A DNA stretch of 64,000 bases from Holdemania massiliensis AP2 (GCF_000327285.1 NZ_HE998567.1:1077210-1141209), one strand, 5' to 3'. Counted from the first letter of the stretch, positions 1 to 9,031 are shown. Program-made: numbers and translations. The notes: generated from the letters alone by a model not told the origin.

Positions 1-1008
1 CACAGCTTGGGGGATCCGGATGCTTTGCACAGCGAGCTGACTTTGGCGCTGGGGGCGTTAAAACCGGTGCATTTGTTCAGCCGGGAACATCAGAAGCTGG
101 ATCGTTTGATCCCGATCAGCCTCGGTTTTCCTGAACCGGAAACCTCACGCTGGATTCAGATGGACGCGCTGCAGGTGACGCGGCTGCTTCCGCGTTTATT
201 TGACAATGATTATAAAAACAGCACAGGCCGGCTGACCGTCATCGCCGGCAGCGCGTGGATGGCGGGAGCGGCCCAATTTAATCTGGAAGCGGCCCAGGCG
301 ATGGGCTGCGGAATGATCCGCGCGGTTGTGGATCCGCAGATTTATCCCATTCTGCAAGCGGCCTGTCCGCATGTGGTCTTCCATTCGGCAACTCAGTCCG
401 AAGCCGACTTTCTGGCTCTATTAAGACAATCCGAAGCCGTCGCTTTGGGCAGCGGCTGCGATCATCTTGAAAAGCTTGACGCCTTATTGGAAATCGTGCT
501 GAAAAACAGCTCAGTTCCCGTCATTCTGGATGCCGCGGCGCTGCGCAGTCTGGCTCAACACCCGCAATGGCTGAGTCAGCCGCATAGTGAGATCATTTTA
601 ACGCCGCATGTCGGAGAATTCAGCGCGCTGTGCGGCCGCAGCATCGAAGAAATTCAGGCGGACCGGATTCGCTGTGCTGAGGAATACGCGGTTTCGCATT
701 CCGTAACCTTGGTCTTAAAAGGCGCGGACACGCTGATCGTTTCCCCGCAGGGTCTGCGCTGCGTCAATAAAACCGGCAATCCCAGCTTGGCCAAAGCGGG
801 ATCCGGGGATTTGTTGACCGGCATGATCGCAGCGCTGGCAGCCCGCGGATTAACCCCGATGGATGCCGCCTGCTGTGGGGTCTGGCTGCATGGCAAGGCC
901 GCGGACAAAGCGATTGAAAAAAACGCCCTGTACACCATCCATCACAGGGAAATTCTGGCAGGGCTGGACGCGTTTTTGATGGATCATCAAAAGGAGCTGT
1001 GGCGTTAA
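1..1008 (+). CDS. nnrD: NAD(P)H-hydrate repair enzyme, C-terminal part (5' end outside window)
   Basis: This is the ADP/ATP-dependent (S)-NAD(P)H-hydrate dehydratase domain, which restores NADH/NADPH from the damaged hydrated form in the cytoplasm. The reading frame is open from the first base. The first residues (ALHSELTLALGALKPVHLF) look like the end of a YjeF N-terminal epimerase domain, so the whole gene is probably the fused epimerase-dehydratase cut by the window edge. An internal TTG at base 7 is not convincing as a start. Dehydratase motifs are LTPHVGEFSALCG, LVLKGADTLIVSPQG and AKAGSGDLLTGMIAALAARG, the last being the nucleotide-binding glycine motif. The stop overlaps the next start by one base (TAATG), so the following acetyltransferase is probably co-transcribed. 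Confidence 0.88.
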   Translation, partial: HSLGDPDALHSELTLALGALKPVHLFSREHQKLDRLIPISLGFPEPETSRWIQMDALQVTRLLPRLFDNDYKNSTGRLTVIAGSAWMAGAAQFNLEAAQAMGCGMIRAVVDPQIYPILQAACPHVVFHSATQSEADFLALLRQSEAVALGSGCDHLEKLDALLEIVLKNSSVPVILDAAALRSLAQHPQWLSQPHSEIILTPHVGEFSALCGRSIEEIQADRIRCAEEYAVSHSVTLVLKGADTLIVSPQGLRCVNKTGNPSLAKAGSGDLLTGMIAALAARGLTPMDAACCGVWLHGKAADKAIEKNALYTIHHREILAGLDAFLMDHQKELWR

Positions 1009-1493
1009 TGGAAATCCGCCGGATTACCCGTCAGGATCTGCCGGCCCTGACCGAACTGTTCAAACGCAGCGTTTTTGAAATTGCCGGCCGTGATTATACG
1101 CCGGCGCAATGTGCCGCTTGGACTCTAAACGCAGAGAATCCGCAATGGGCCGAGCGTTTTCTGTCCACCTGGACCATCGGGGCTTTTATTGCCGATCAGC
1201 TGGCCGGCTTTGCCAATCTTAAAAGTCCGACCCAGCTGGATTGTTTCTATGTCCATCCCGATTTTCAGCGGCAGGGCGTCGGTTCCGCCCTGTTCAAGGC
1301 TGTGAGCGAGCAGGCGCAAAAGGCGAAAGCCGCTTTTTTGGAAAGTGATATTTCATTAACTGCCGAACCCTTTTTCCGCGCTCAGGGCTGGATGGCTCTG
1401 CATCGCAACAAGATCCAGCGTGAGGATCAGATTCTGATCAATACAACGATGCGCTTCACTTTTCCCAGGATGGAAAATACCGCTGTCTTTTAA
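1008..1493 (+). CDS. GNAT family N-acetyltransferase
   Basis: Small acyl-CoA-dependent acetyltransferase of about 161 residues; the substrate cannot be told from sequence. The GNAT core is visible: an N-terminal strand (MEIRRITRQDLPALTELF), the beta4 strand LDCFYVHPDFQ, and the acetyl-CoA pyrophosphate loop RQGVGSALF, followed by a C-terminal EPFFRAQGWM segment typical of the YafP-like subgroup. I chose ATG 1008 because AAGGAG at 991-996 lies 11 bases upstream; a GTG at 999 is too close to it. It overlaps the stop of the NAD(P)HX repair gene, so translational coupling is likely. Confidence 0.85.
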   Translation: MEIRRITRQDLPALTELFKRSVFEIAGRDYTPAQCAAWTLNAENPQWAERFLSTWTIGAFIADQLAGFANLKSPTQLDCFYVHPDFQRQGVGSALFKAVSEQAQKAKAAFLESDISLTAEPFFRAQGWMALHRNKIQREDQILINTTMRFTFPRMENTAVF

Positions 1494-1989
1494 TAAGCCT
1501 GCGGAATATGCTTTATTTCATTCTACCCGTTTCAGGGATCGTGCGCTGTCCGGGTATTGTGATTAGCGAATCATTTCCCTGATCGAACCGGATTTACAGC
1601 GGGGACAGAACATTTTTTATCTTGCCAACAAGGTCGTCATACAGTGGCAATCCCGCAGAAGCAACCGAAACTCTGCGCATTCGCAAAGACACGGTTCTGC
1701 ATCGAATGGCTTTAGCACTTTCGAATACCGACAGTTTCAGATCAAGCTGATTCTTAAAATCATAGGATAGGGTTGAGCCAAATTAATTTATAATTTTCTT
1801 CATTCTTTATCAAAGCTTTCTATCCGAGCAACTTCAATTAGAAGCTCAAACCGCAAAAAACAAAGAGGAATGTCCTGGCCAAGCACCATGTTGTCAGCCG
1901 GATTATTCCTCTTTTTCTGTTTATCTCGATTTTTTGGTTATGAAATAAGTCGCGGATGATTTTTCTGACAAATCAGAAATGATCGTTGT
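1494..1989. other. intergenic region without a recognised gene
   Basis: About 500 bases between convergent genes. I see no ORF with start, ribosome site and family resemblance. On the minus strand a very short frame near 1565-1615 reads MFCPRCKSGS before running to a stop; it could be a relic of a zinc-ribbon protein but is too short to call. The only clear element is the terminator at 1855-1915. Confidence 0.6.
1855..1915 (-). terminator. rho-independent terminator of the S9 peptidase gene, probably bidirectional
   Basis: A 10-bp stem, AAAGAGGAAT at 1862-1871 pairing with ATTCCTCTTT at 1905-1914, closes a long loop that has some pairing of its own. On the minus strand the stem is followed by GTTTTTTG, and on the plus strand by a short T-rich stretch. 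It sits just beyond the stop of the peptidase gene. Confidence 0.65.
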
Positions 1990-4035
1990 TTATTCCGCTT
2001 CGCTTTCCCTTTCCTCTTCCGGATCCAGGACGCTGAGATGATCGGTGTACTGATCAAACCACTGCGTCATTTCTTTCAGTCGGCGAATGCGGTGGATCGG
2101 CTTGCCGGAACGGCTCAGTTCATGATTTTCCCCATGGAACAAACAGATCCGGGAATCCACGTTATGCAGCTTGAGGGCCTGGAACATCTGTAAGCCTTCC
2201 GCCATCCAGCAGCGGTAATCCTGGTCGGAATGAATGAACAACGTCGGCGTTTTCGCCTGATCCGCATATTTTAACGGAGAGAAGCTCCACATCTTTTCCG
2301 GATTATCCCATGGGGTGGAATCCATTTGACTCATATTGTGATAGTAGCCGATATCCGTTGTCAGGGACTTGGAAAACCAGTTGGAAATCGAACGCTGACT
2401 GGCCGCGCAGGCAAAGCGGTCGGTATGTCCGATGATCCAGTTTGTCATAAATCCGCCGTAGCTGCCACCGGTAACCGCTACCCGCTTGGCATCGATCATC
2501 GGATAGGCTGCAAGCACCCGATCCGTAAAGGTCATAATATCGGAATAATCAATGGTTCCATATTTTCCCCGCAGATCCATGAAAGCATTGCCCCGGCCGT
2601 CTGAACCGCGCGGATTGCAGAAGAAGACAAAATATCCCTGCGAAGCCCAATACTGCATCTCATGCATAAAGATTTCACCATAAGCCGCCTTCGGTCCGCC
2701 ATGGATATCTAATACCGCCGGATAGGTCTTTGTTTCATCAAAATCAATCGGCTTCAATACCCAGCCGTCAATCCGCACGCCGTCATTAATAAAGCTTAGC
2801 TTTTCCGGCTTCGCCACATACTTTCCCGCCAAAGCCGCGTCATTGCTATGTGTCAGCTGAATCTCAGCGCCGGCCTTCAGCTCATACAGCTCCTGCAGCC
2901 GCATATCGCGCATCGCACCGATGACAACCCGGCCAGCCTGCACGTCAAAGAAATCAACTGAACCTTCTGCCGTGGTTAATGCCCGGCGCTGTCCCTGAGC
3001 GTCAAATACGGTCAGTTCAGAATGATTATCCCAAGTTAAAAGCGTCCAGATCTCACCATTGACAATTTTCCAGCTGCGGCCGCCGTACAGTTTAGCATCG
3101 CTTCCGACGGAACTGCCCCAGGACAGATCCTCACCGTTGAGCAGCTTCATTTCGCCGCTATTGCAGTCGAGGGTATACAGCTTCGCATTTTCGCTGGAAC
3201 CCCAGGTCTGATAGTCGGTAGCGGTCAGGGCTAACAGATGATCGTTCAGCCAACCAAGATGGCCGAAGTTCCACTTTCCAGACGGCACCAACGTCGTCCG
3301 CTGACCGCTGTTTCGATCCACAATATACAAAACCGAAGTCTGGCTGTTGACGCTGTCGAATTCCGGACCGGCAATCGCAATCTTGGTTTGATCCGGGCTG
3401 ATCTCCAGATGTCTTACATCCATGAATTTGGGTGACAAAATCTGGACTGACTCCGTTTGCGGCTTGACCAGAACTGCCCAAGTCCGTTTTTTATTAATAA
3501 AACCGCGGCCGTTAAACCAATACGGCAGCTCGTCTAAAACCTCATAATCTTTTTCTTCTTCCCGCTGAGCCAGAGCCTTATCCAACGCCTTGCCTTCCAG
3601 TCCCTCGAGGGGAAGCTCATTGAGATCCTTGGATACCAGCGCTGCCAGCGTTTCCCCATCAACCTTTTTCAGCGCCGACACTTTCCAGGGCAGGGTGAAG
3701 GCTTTCTGAGCTTCCCCACCGTTCAGACTCAGGCGGTAAAACGTCGTCTGCGCTTTTCCCTTTTTCGCCGCTTCGGCATCCTCGCCGGACCGGTCGGCGG
3801 GAAATAGGATATGATTCTGATCCTCAAACAGGAAGTTGCGCTCAGAATGACTGGATGTCAGAAAATAACTGCGTCCGCTGTCAAAGCTGTAGCAGGCCAG
3901 ATCATGCTCATAGCCAGTACCTTCCGGATTGCTTCGGCTCTGCACGTAAACACAGGACTTTCCATCGTCGGACAACGCCGCTTCCGACAGATACTGATAC
4001 GTTTTAAACGTATCGATTTGAATAGGTTTTGCCAT
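1990..4035 (-). CDS. S9 family peptidase (prolyl oligopeptidase / acylaminoacyl-peptidase type)
   Basis: Cytoplasmic serine peptidase that trims short peptides or releases blocked N-terminal residues. The protein is about 681 residues with no signal peptide: an N-terminal beta-propeller (roughly residues 10-400) and a C-terminal alpha/beta-hydrolase domain. The nucleophile motif is GGSYGGF, the acid is in HSDQDYRCWM, and the histidine is in FHGENHELSRSG; together these form the usual Ser-Asp-His triad. A frame opens upstream at 4059, but the ATG at 4035 has AGGGGGAG just upstream and gives MAKPIQIDTF, so that start is preferred. The gene stands alone on this strand with a terminator downstream. 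Confidence 0.92.
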   Translation of the reverse strand: MAKPIQIDTFKTYQYLSEAALSDDGKSCVYVQSRSNPEGTGYEHDLACYSFDSGRSYFLTSSHSERNFLFEDQNHILFPADRSGEDAEAAKKGKAQTTFYRLSLNGGEAQKAFTLPWKVSALKKVDGETLAALVSKDLNELPLEGLEGKALDKALAQREEEKDYEVLDELPYWFNGRGFINKKRTWAVLVKPQTESVQILSPKFMDVRHLEISPDQTKIAIAGPEFDSVNSQTSVLYIVDRNSGQRTTLVPSGKWNFGHLGWLNDHLLALTATDYQTWGSSENAKLYTLDCNSGEMKLLNGEDLSWGSSVGSDAKLYGGRSWKIVNGEIWTLLTWDNHSELTVFDAQGQRRALTTAEGSVDFFDVQAGRVVIGAMRDMRLQELYELKAGAEIQLTHSNDAALAGKYVAKPEKLSFINDGVRIDGWVLKPIDFDETKTYPAVLDIHGGPKAAYGEIFMHEMQYWASQGYFVFFCNPRGSDGRGNAFMDLRGKYGTIDYSDIMTFTDRVLAAYPMIDAKRVAVTGGSYGGFMTNWIIGHTDRFACAASQRSISNWFSKSLTTDIGYYHNMSQMDSTPWDNPEKMWSFSPLKYADQAKTPTLFIHSDQDYRCWMAEGLQMFQALKLHNVDSRICLFHGENHELSRSGKPIHRIRRLKEMTQWFDQYTDHLSVLDPEEERESEAE

Positions 4036-4102
4036 ATTTACTCTCCCCCTTGACTTCAATAAGAGTCCCTTGCTTTTATTTTACCGCCGCATTGGCGCAG
4101 CG

Positions 4103-5002
4103 TCAATTTGGTTGTGATCCTTCTTTCTTTTCCATTTTCAAATGAATGTCCTGCTGCGGATACGGAATCCCGATACCCGCTTCATCCAGCGCTTCCTTCA
4201 CCGCCAGCCGCAGGCCTCGTTCTACTTCCCAATGACGGCACGGCAAGGTACGGCAGACTACCGTAATATTGACAGAAGAATCAGCCAGATCGGTAATCCC
4301 TTGAATTTTCGGCTGTTCAACCAGAATATCCTTCACTTCTTCGGCATAGGCCTTGACGGCCTGATCCAGAACTTCCATAACCTGCCGCGTATCCGCTTCA
4401 TACGGCGTGCCGACTGTGATTTTTGCCAGCGAATCCGTTCGCGAATAATTGATCACCCGGCCGATCGATCCATTGGGAATGATGATCTGCTGACCGGCAA
4501 AGTTTTTCAGATAGGTCACACGCATGGCGGTTGCCGTCACCGTCCCTTCAACATCATCCAGCTTAACATAATCGCCAACGGAAAACTGTTTTTCAAACAT
4601 CATGAAAAAACCGGTGACCACATCTTTAATCAGACTCTGCGCCCCGATGCCTAAAGCCAGCGAGCCGATCCCAGCCGATAACAACAGATTGTTGATCGCG
4701 TTGCCAAAGCCCAGCTGCGCCAGAATCATCAGCGCGCAGATGCCGTAAACGATATAGCGGAATGTGCTGCGGGTCATCGTCATCATCGTCTGTACGCGGC
4801 GGGCCTGCATTTCCGGCATATCCTCGGATTTTTTGATCTGTCTGGCCGTCATTCTTGAAATCAGATCCAGCACCAGCTTGCCGCCTAAAATGACAAGCAA
4901 AATCCCAACGCCTTTCCAAAACAAAAGGCCGCTGTTCTCTGCGAGCGTGCTTAGAAAACCATTGAAATACTCAGTGATCGTTTTACCTAGAATACCAGTC
5001 AT
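4103..5002 (-). CDS. mscS: MscS-family small-conductance mechanosensitive channel
   Basis: Membrane channel that opens on hypo-osmotic shock to release solutes. The 299-residue protein fits the small MscS class: N-terminal hydrophobic helices (about residues 22-45 and 78-100), a pore-lining TM3-like helix rich in Gly/Ala (AINNLLLSAGIGSLALGIGA), then the soluble beta/alpha-beta domain beginning FEKQFSVGDYVKL. The conserved FMMFEKQFSVGD and IIIPNG segments are present. GGGGGA precedes the ATG. It lies behind the S9 peptidase gene on the same strand but with a 67-base gap, so linkage is uncertain. Confidence 0.92.
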   Translation of the reverse strand: MTGILGKTITEYFNGFLSTLAENSGLLFWKGVGILLVILGGKLVLDLISRMTARQIKKSEDMPEMQARRVQTMMTMTRSTFRYIVYGICALMILAQLGFGNAINNLLLSAGIGSLALGIGAQSLIKDVVTGFFMMFEKQFSVGDYVKLDDVEGTVTATAMRVTYLKNFAGQQIIIPNGSIGRVINYSRTDSLAKITVGTPYEADTRQVMEVLDQAVKAYAEEVKDILVEQPKIQGITDLADSSVNITVVCRTLPCRHWEVERGLRLAVKEALDEAGIGIPYPQQDIHLKMEKKEGSQPN

Positions 5003-5104
5003 GAATATCCCCCTATCATGTGGATAAGTTTAACGAAATTCGCCGGCTTATTCAATCCTTCTTCATTGAATTGAAAGATTTCTGATCCTTCTCAGGCAAA
5101 ATCC

Positions 5105-5134
5105 TTGTTTTCTTTTGTTTTTTGCGCCTATAAT
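5105..5134 (+). promoter_or_regulatory. sigma-A-type promoter of the thioredoxin operon
   Basis: TTGTTT at 5105-5110 and a perfect TATAAT at 5129-5134 are separated by 18 bases, 32 bases before the thioredoxin ATG. AAGGAGG immediately precedes that start codon region. Confidence 0.6.
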
Positions 5135-5165
5135 GAAACCAGAATCAAGGTAAGGAGGATTCGTT

Positions 5166-5486
5166 ATGGCAACAGTGATTACAAAGGATAATTTCGATCA
5201 GGAGGTCATGGGCTCTCAGCTGCCCGTCATCCTGGATTTTCAGGCACCTTGGTGCATGTACTGCCGGCGCTTAGCCCCGGTCATCGCCAAGCTGGAAAAA
5301 GAGCTGGAAGGAAAGGTGCGGATTGGAACGGTCGACATTGATGAACAGCCGGAGCTGGAGGAACGCTTCGATATCAGCACCATTCCATCCCTGATCTTGT
5401 TTCAGGCAGGAAAAAACGGTTCAACCTTAGTCAATCCGCCTTCCCGCGGTGCGATTATGAATTGGTTGAAAGAGCAGGGAATTTAA
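5166..5486 (+). CDS. thioredoxin-like protein with CMYC active site
   Basis: Cytoplasmic disulfide reductase of 106 residues, the normal thioredoxin length. The fold is recognisable: DFQAPWCMYCRRLAPVI holds the redox pair at Cys30 and Cys33, and the cis-proline segment is STIPSLILF. The two residues between the cysteines are Met-Tyr rather than the canonical Gly-Pro, which should change redox potential and partner choice. The stop and the thioredoxin reductase start are only a base apart (TAATATG), so the two form an operon and this protein is the probable partner of that reductase. Confidence 0.93.
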   Translation: MATVITKDNFDQEVMGSQLPVILDFQAPWCMYCRRLAPVIAKLEKELEGKVRIGTVDIDEQPELEERFDISTIPSLILFQAGKNGSTLVNPPSRGAIMNWLKEQGI

Positions 5487-5487
5487 T

Positions 5488-6402
5488 ATGGAACATGTTC
5501 AAGTCGCTGTTTTAGGCGGAGGTCCGGCCGGTTATACCGCGGCCTTGTACTGCGCGCGGGCCGGTTTCCGCACAGTTATTTTAGAAAAGCTGTCGGCGGG
5601 TGGACAGATGGCCACAACTTCTCAGATCGACAATTATCCAGGGTTTGACGAAGGCGTCGACGGCTTCGAGCTGGGGATGAAAATGCAGGCTCAGGCAGAA
5701 CGATTCGGGGCTGAATCGTTTCTGGAAGAAGTGATTTCCGTCGATTTGAATGCCGTTCCGAAAAAAATCGTAACTGACAGCCGAGAATTAACAGCGGACG
5801 CGGTCATTCTGGCTACCGGAGCTTCTGCACGGAAGTTGGGTGTGGCGGAAGAAGATTCGCTTGTCGGACGGGGTGTGGCTTATTGCGCAACCTGTGACGG
5901 AATGTTTTACAAAGGCAAAACCGTGGCGGTCATCGGCGGAGGCAACACCGCGGCGGCGGACGCGCTGTTTCTATCAAGAATTTGTGAAAAGGTGATTTTG
6001 ATCCACCGCCGCGATACGCTGCGGGCCGATCGGGTTTATCTCAATCCGCTGCAGAGCTGCGATAACCTGGAATTCATTTGGAACAGTACGGTGGATGCGA
6101 TTCTGCATGAGCAGAAGGTCACCGGTCTGCGGCTGCGTGACCAATTCAGCGGCGAACTGCAGGAAATTGCCTGCGACGGCGTCTTTGTCGCAGTCGGCCA
6201 GCTGCCCAACACAGCCTTATTTGAAGGTCAGCTGACATTAGAACATGGATACATTGCGGCGGATGAAACGACACGAACTTCGGTGCCGGGGGTTTTCGCA
6301 GTGGGCGATGTGCGGACCAAAGCGCTGCGGCAGGTCATTACGGCGGCCAGCGACGGCGCCGTTGCCAGTCACTACGTTGAAGAATACCTCGCTTCCTTGT
6401 AA
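5488..6402 (+). CDS. trxB: thioredoxin reductase
   Basis: FAD/NADPH enzyme that reduces thioredoxin. The length of 304 residues is typical of the low-molecular-weight bacterial type. The FAD motif GGGPAG is at about residues 10-15, the redox-active CATC is at 133-136 in AYCATCDGMF, the NADPH-binding GGGNTAAADA follows, and the second FAD motif GVFAVGDVRTK is near the C terminus. It is translated right behind the thioredoxin gene and is closed by a strong terminator. Confidence 0.95.
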   Translation: MEHVQVAVLGGGPAGYTAALYCARAGFRTVILEKLSAGGQMATTSQIDNYPGFDEGVDGFELGMKMQAQAERFGAESFLEEVISVDLNAVPKKIVTDSRELTADAVILATGASARKLGVAEEDSLVGRGVAYCATCDGMFYKGKTVAVIGGGNTAAADALFLSRICEKVILIHRRDTLRADRVYLNPLQSCDNLEFIWNSTVDAILHEQKVTGLRLRDQFSGELQEIACDGVFVAVGQLPNTALFEGQLTLEHGYIAADETTRTSVPGVFAVGDVRTKALRQVITAASDGAVASHYVEEYLASL

Positions 6403-6427
6403 GCTTCTGGATTGCATTAACTCAATC

Positions 6428-6457
6428 AAAAGGCTGCGGTTTCCCGCGGCCTTTTTT
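6428..6457 (+). terminator. rho-independent terminator of the trx operon
   Basis: The arms AAAAGGCTGCGG and CCGCGGCCTTTTTT pair around a TTTC loop, leaving a run of T residues. Confidence 0.85.
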
Positions 6458-6598
6458 ATGAAAGATCAAAACTGATTCACCTCCGGTGAAGGCAAGCTGC
6501 CTCAAAATCTGTCTAAAATTACGACACAAAGCGCAAACTGCTCATAGGCAAAAATCCTTTCTTCGGTTATTCTAAGATCAGAAAGCAAGGGATAGGAA

Positions 6599-6832
6599 AT
6601 GTCACTAGACGCTAAGCTGAAACAATCCTTGTTGGAAACCGCCGCCCGTCATCGGCTGCGCCGCGGCAAATCCGGCCGGCAGACAGCCCGTAATCTTGTC
6701 GATTTAGCCTGCACGCTGAAAAAAAAGGATCTGCCTGAATATGACCGATCCCAAATCAGTGAAGAATGTTTTAGCCTCTTGAAAAAAACCAGCATTGAAG
6801 ACACGACAAACTGGCTGATCCAACGGATTTAG
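6599..6832 (+). CDS. small hypothetical protein, 77 residues
   Basis: I do not recognise a family. The predicted protein is basic in its N-terminal half (RHRLRRGKSGRQTAR) and ends in a short acidic/hydrophobic segment; there is no signal peptide or membrane helix. A purine-rich AGGGATAGG precedes the ATG. It converges on the TetR gene with only 13 bases between stops. It may be a real small gene because the frame is clean and the start has a plausible ribosome site, but evidence beyond that is lacking. Confidence 0.5.
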   Translation: MSLDAKLKQSLLETAARHRLRRGKSGRQTARNLVDLACTLKKKDLPEYDRSQISEECFSLLKKTSIEDTTNWLIQRI

Positions 6833-6845
6833 CCTTTTTCTTAGC

Positions 6846-7403
6846 TTAAAACTGCCCCTGCAAGCGCAGGCTTGCCATCTTCTCACTGTCGTTGGCTAAT
6901 TTACGGATGCGCAGGGATAAGGACTTCGGGCTTTCCTTCATTCCACAGCGAACCCAGTCGCGGATAATGCCGCACATGCCGTAGCTGTAAAAACGGGAAT
7001 ACAGCTTGACATCGTCTTCCTTCAGCCGCAGACTGCCGTCCAGACGCCGAATCGCTTCTTCAAAAAGCGTGCAGGTTATTTGAAACAGATAGTCCTCAAA
7101 ACACTGCGGGGAAGCGCTGATCGTATTTTCATAGAAGATCTGATTCTCCCGCATCATTTCAAGCAGCTTTTCCATATGTTCGTGCCAGTTGTCAAACGTG
7201 ACGTCGCTGGCTAAGTAAACAAAACCTTCCTGATAATAAATCCAGTCCAGCAATTCATATTTATCCTGAAAATGATAATAAAATGTCTGACGATTCAGTC
7301 CGCATTGCTCCGTGATATCCCGTACTGATATTTTATTAAAGTCTTTGTGATGACATAATTCTTTTAAGCCTTCCGCAATCGCTTTTTTTGTCAGATCTGC
7401 CAT
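6846..7403 (-). CDS. TetR/AcrR family transcriptional regulator
   Basis: DNA-binding repressor of about 185 residues. The N-terminal TetR helix-turn-helix is clear: KKAIAEGLKEL, then KISVRDITEQCGLNRQTFYYHFQDKYELLDWIY. The C-terminal ligand domain resembles the TetR_C_8 type found in DhaS-like regulators. The frame extends to 7466, but the ATG at 7403 has CAGGAGGCAAG upstream and starts MADLTKKAI, which fits the family. The nearest possible target is the adjacent membrane protein gene at 7678-8133, but no operator was found and the ligand is unknown. Confidence 0.88.
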   Translation of the reverse strand: MADLTKKAIAEGLKELCHHKDFNKISVRDITEQCGLNRQTFYYHFQDKYELLDWIYYQEGFVYLASDVTFDNWHEHMEKLLEMMRENQIFYENTISASPQCFEDYLFQITCTLFEEAIRRLDGSLRLKEDDVKLYSRFYSYGMCGIIRDWVRCGMKESPKSLSLRIRKLANDSEKMASLRLQGQF

Positions 7404-7677
7404 ATCTTGCCTCCTGGATTCGGCTTGCTTGAAACCTACCGCTAATCGCTTATTCGTTAAGATCATTGTAAGCTATTTTCGCAAAAAGGAAAAGCAGGAA
7501 GCCTTCCACAGACTCATAATTAAGATCATCGTTCCAAGAATTTATTTCACGCTTTTATTACTCGAAGAGTTTATGTCATAGGCGGGCAATAAAAATGAGG
7601 ATGTCGACGATGCGTGAGATTATAGGCATGACTCATCCCCTGCCGATACTTTTATTCAATCAGCTGGATACAGCAAA

Positions 7678-8133
7678 TTAAAACCGGTCTCTTCTTTTCA
7701 TCAAACCGCCAATCTGACAGAGTATAAATAGAATTATCCATTCGCAAAGATACAGCGGCCAAAACCGCACGGCCTCTGTTGCGGAAAAAAGAAATGGGGA
7801 TAAAATAAAGGAAGTTATCGATAAACCCGGCAGAAAGTAAAGCTGGCAGCTCACACCCAGAATATTCAGCCACATATGCCCGACAGCAAACTCCTGGAAT
7901 AACAGAAGCAGCAGCATAAACAAGCCAAACACACACATCAGAAAAGATTGAATAAAAAGATTTCGATGTTCGTCAAACAGCCGATAAGCCAAACGGTACC
8001 ACAAGAAATACAGGATTGTGCTGATCGGCAGCAGCATCCACCCGGTGATCGGTAAAAGCATGAACAGGCTCAGTCCTTTCCCAATGACCAGCGGAAGGAC
8101 TCCGGCAAAGCCTAACTGAGTTGTTTTTTTCAT
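7678..8133 (-). CDS. hypothetical integral membrane protein, 151 residues
   Basis: I do not recognise the family. The protein has four or five hydrophobic stretches (about residues 8-26, 30-48, 63-83, 86-108 and 120-141) and a positively charged C terminus (KRRDRF), as in small polytopic membrane proteins. GAGGGC lies ahead of the ATG. It is followed by the TetR gene on the same strand after about 270 bases without an obvious gene. A competing frame (7652-7936) lacks this pattern and is shorter. Confidence 0.6.
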   Translation of the reverse strand: MKKTTQLGFAGVLPLVIGKGLSLFMLLPITGWMLLPISTILYFLWYRLAYRLFDEHRNLFIQSFLMCVFGLFMLLLLLFQEFAVGHMWLNILGVSCQLYFLPGLSITSFILSPFLFSATEAVRFWPLYLCEWIILFILCQIGGLMKRRDRF

Positions 8134-8202
8134 TGTTCTGCCCTCTTTGTTTTCATTTTATCATAGTCGGATCTGATCGCCAAATCGCAGTTTGGACAAA
8201 AT

Positions 8203-8231
8203 AAAAACGGCATAGCATCTAAGCCATGCCG
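8203..8231 (-). terminator. terminator of the uronate operon
   Basis: On the minus strand CGGCATGGC pairs with GCTATGCCG (one G-T pair) and is followed by TTTTTATTTTG. It lies just beyond the stop of the SDR gene. Confidence 0.8.
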
Positions 8232-8263
8232 CTTCAGCATTCTTTTTGAGTTGTTGATCAGCC

Positions 8264-9031
8264 TTAACGTGCCAGCCAGCCGCCATCCACTGGGATCGTT
8301 GCGCCGCAGATATAATCAGAAGCTTCACTGGCTAAGAAAACCACCGGTCCCTGCAGAACGGAAGGATCTCCCCAATAGCCGATCGGCAGCCGGTCGAGAA
8401 CTTCCTTGTTGCGAACTGGATCGTCCTGCATGGCCTGCGTCAGCGGAGTCTTCATATAACCCGGAGCAATCGCGTTGACGTTGATGCCCTGACTTGACAA
8501 TTCGTTGGCCATTTCTTTGGTCAGCCCCATGATCGCTGACTTGCTCGCAGTATAAGCCGGAACAAGAATTCCGCCGGTAAAGGAAAGCATGCTTGCAATA
8601 TTGATAATCTTGCCGCGGGTTCCCTGCTTCACCATCTGGTTCGCCGCACTCTGCGAAAGCAGGAAAACTTGTTTCAGATTCAAATTCAGCGTGTAGTCCC
8701 AATCCGCCTCGGCATATTCCAAAAACGGAGCACGGCGGTTGACCCCGGCATTGTTCAGCAGAATATCCAGATGACCGTAAACCGCGACGACTTCCGCAAC
8801 GATTTCATCGGTCAAAGCTTTAGTTGGCTTAGACAAATCGGCCTTCATATAATGATAACGGCGGCCTAGTTTTTCAATCGCCTCACGAATTCCGGTGTCA
8901 TCGCCATGGCCGATATTGAAAATATCCGCGCCGTTTTCCGCCAGTCCGACGCACATTGCATAACCCAAACCGCGGTTGGCTCCTGTGACCAGAGCCACCT
9001 TGCCTTCCAGCAAGCCTTCTTTATAAATCAT
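8264..9031 (-). CDS. SDR family oxidoreductase, KduD/DhuD-like
   Basis: NAD(P)-dependent short-chain dehydrogenase of 255 residues. The Rossmann motif is TGANRGLGYAM, the NNAG motif is DILLNNAGVNR, and the catalytic YTASK is in VPAYTASKSAIMGLTKEM with the Ser in INIASMLSF. In this context the likely reaction is reduction of 3-deoxy-hexodiulosonate to 2-keto-3-deoxygluconate (KduD/DhuD role); gluconate 5-dehydrogenase is a close alternative. AGGAGG touches a first ATG at 9037 with no spacing and is 6 bases from the second ATG at 9031, so 9031 is the better start. It is the last gene of the minus-strand uronate operon. Confidence 0.85.
   Translation of the reverse strand: MIYKEGLLEGKVALVTGANRGLGYAMCVGLAENGADIFNIGHGDDTGIREAIEKLGRRYHYMKADLSKPTKALTDEIVAEVVAVYGHLDILLNNAGVNRRAPFLEYAEADWDYTLNLNLKQVFLLSQSAANQMVKQGTRGKIINIASMLSFTGGILVPAYTASKSAIMGLTKEMANELSSQGINVNAIAPGYMKTPLTQAMQDDPVRNKEVLDRLPIGYWGDPSVLQGPVVFLASEASDYICGATIPVDGGWLAR

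Noticed and set aside
1494-1989. Short zinc-ribbon-like peptide MFCPRCKSGS on the minus strand
   Set aside because: Only about 16 codons before a stop, with no ribosome site or continuation.
3158-3481. Minus-strand 107-residue frame inside the peptidase gene
   Set aside because: Shadow of the S9 peptidase in another phase; no ribosome site or domain.
7652-7936. 94-residue minus-strand frame with hydrophobic stretches
   Set aside because: It overlaps the better membrane-protein frame 7678-8133 in another phase and lacks a ribosome site.
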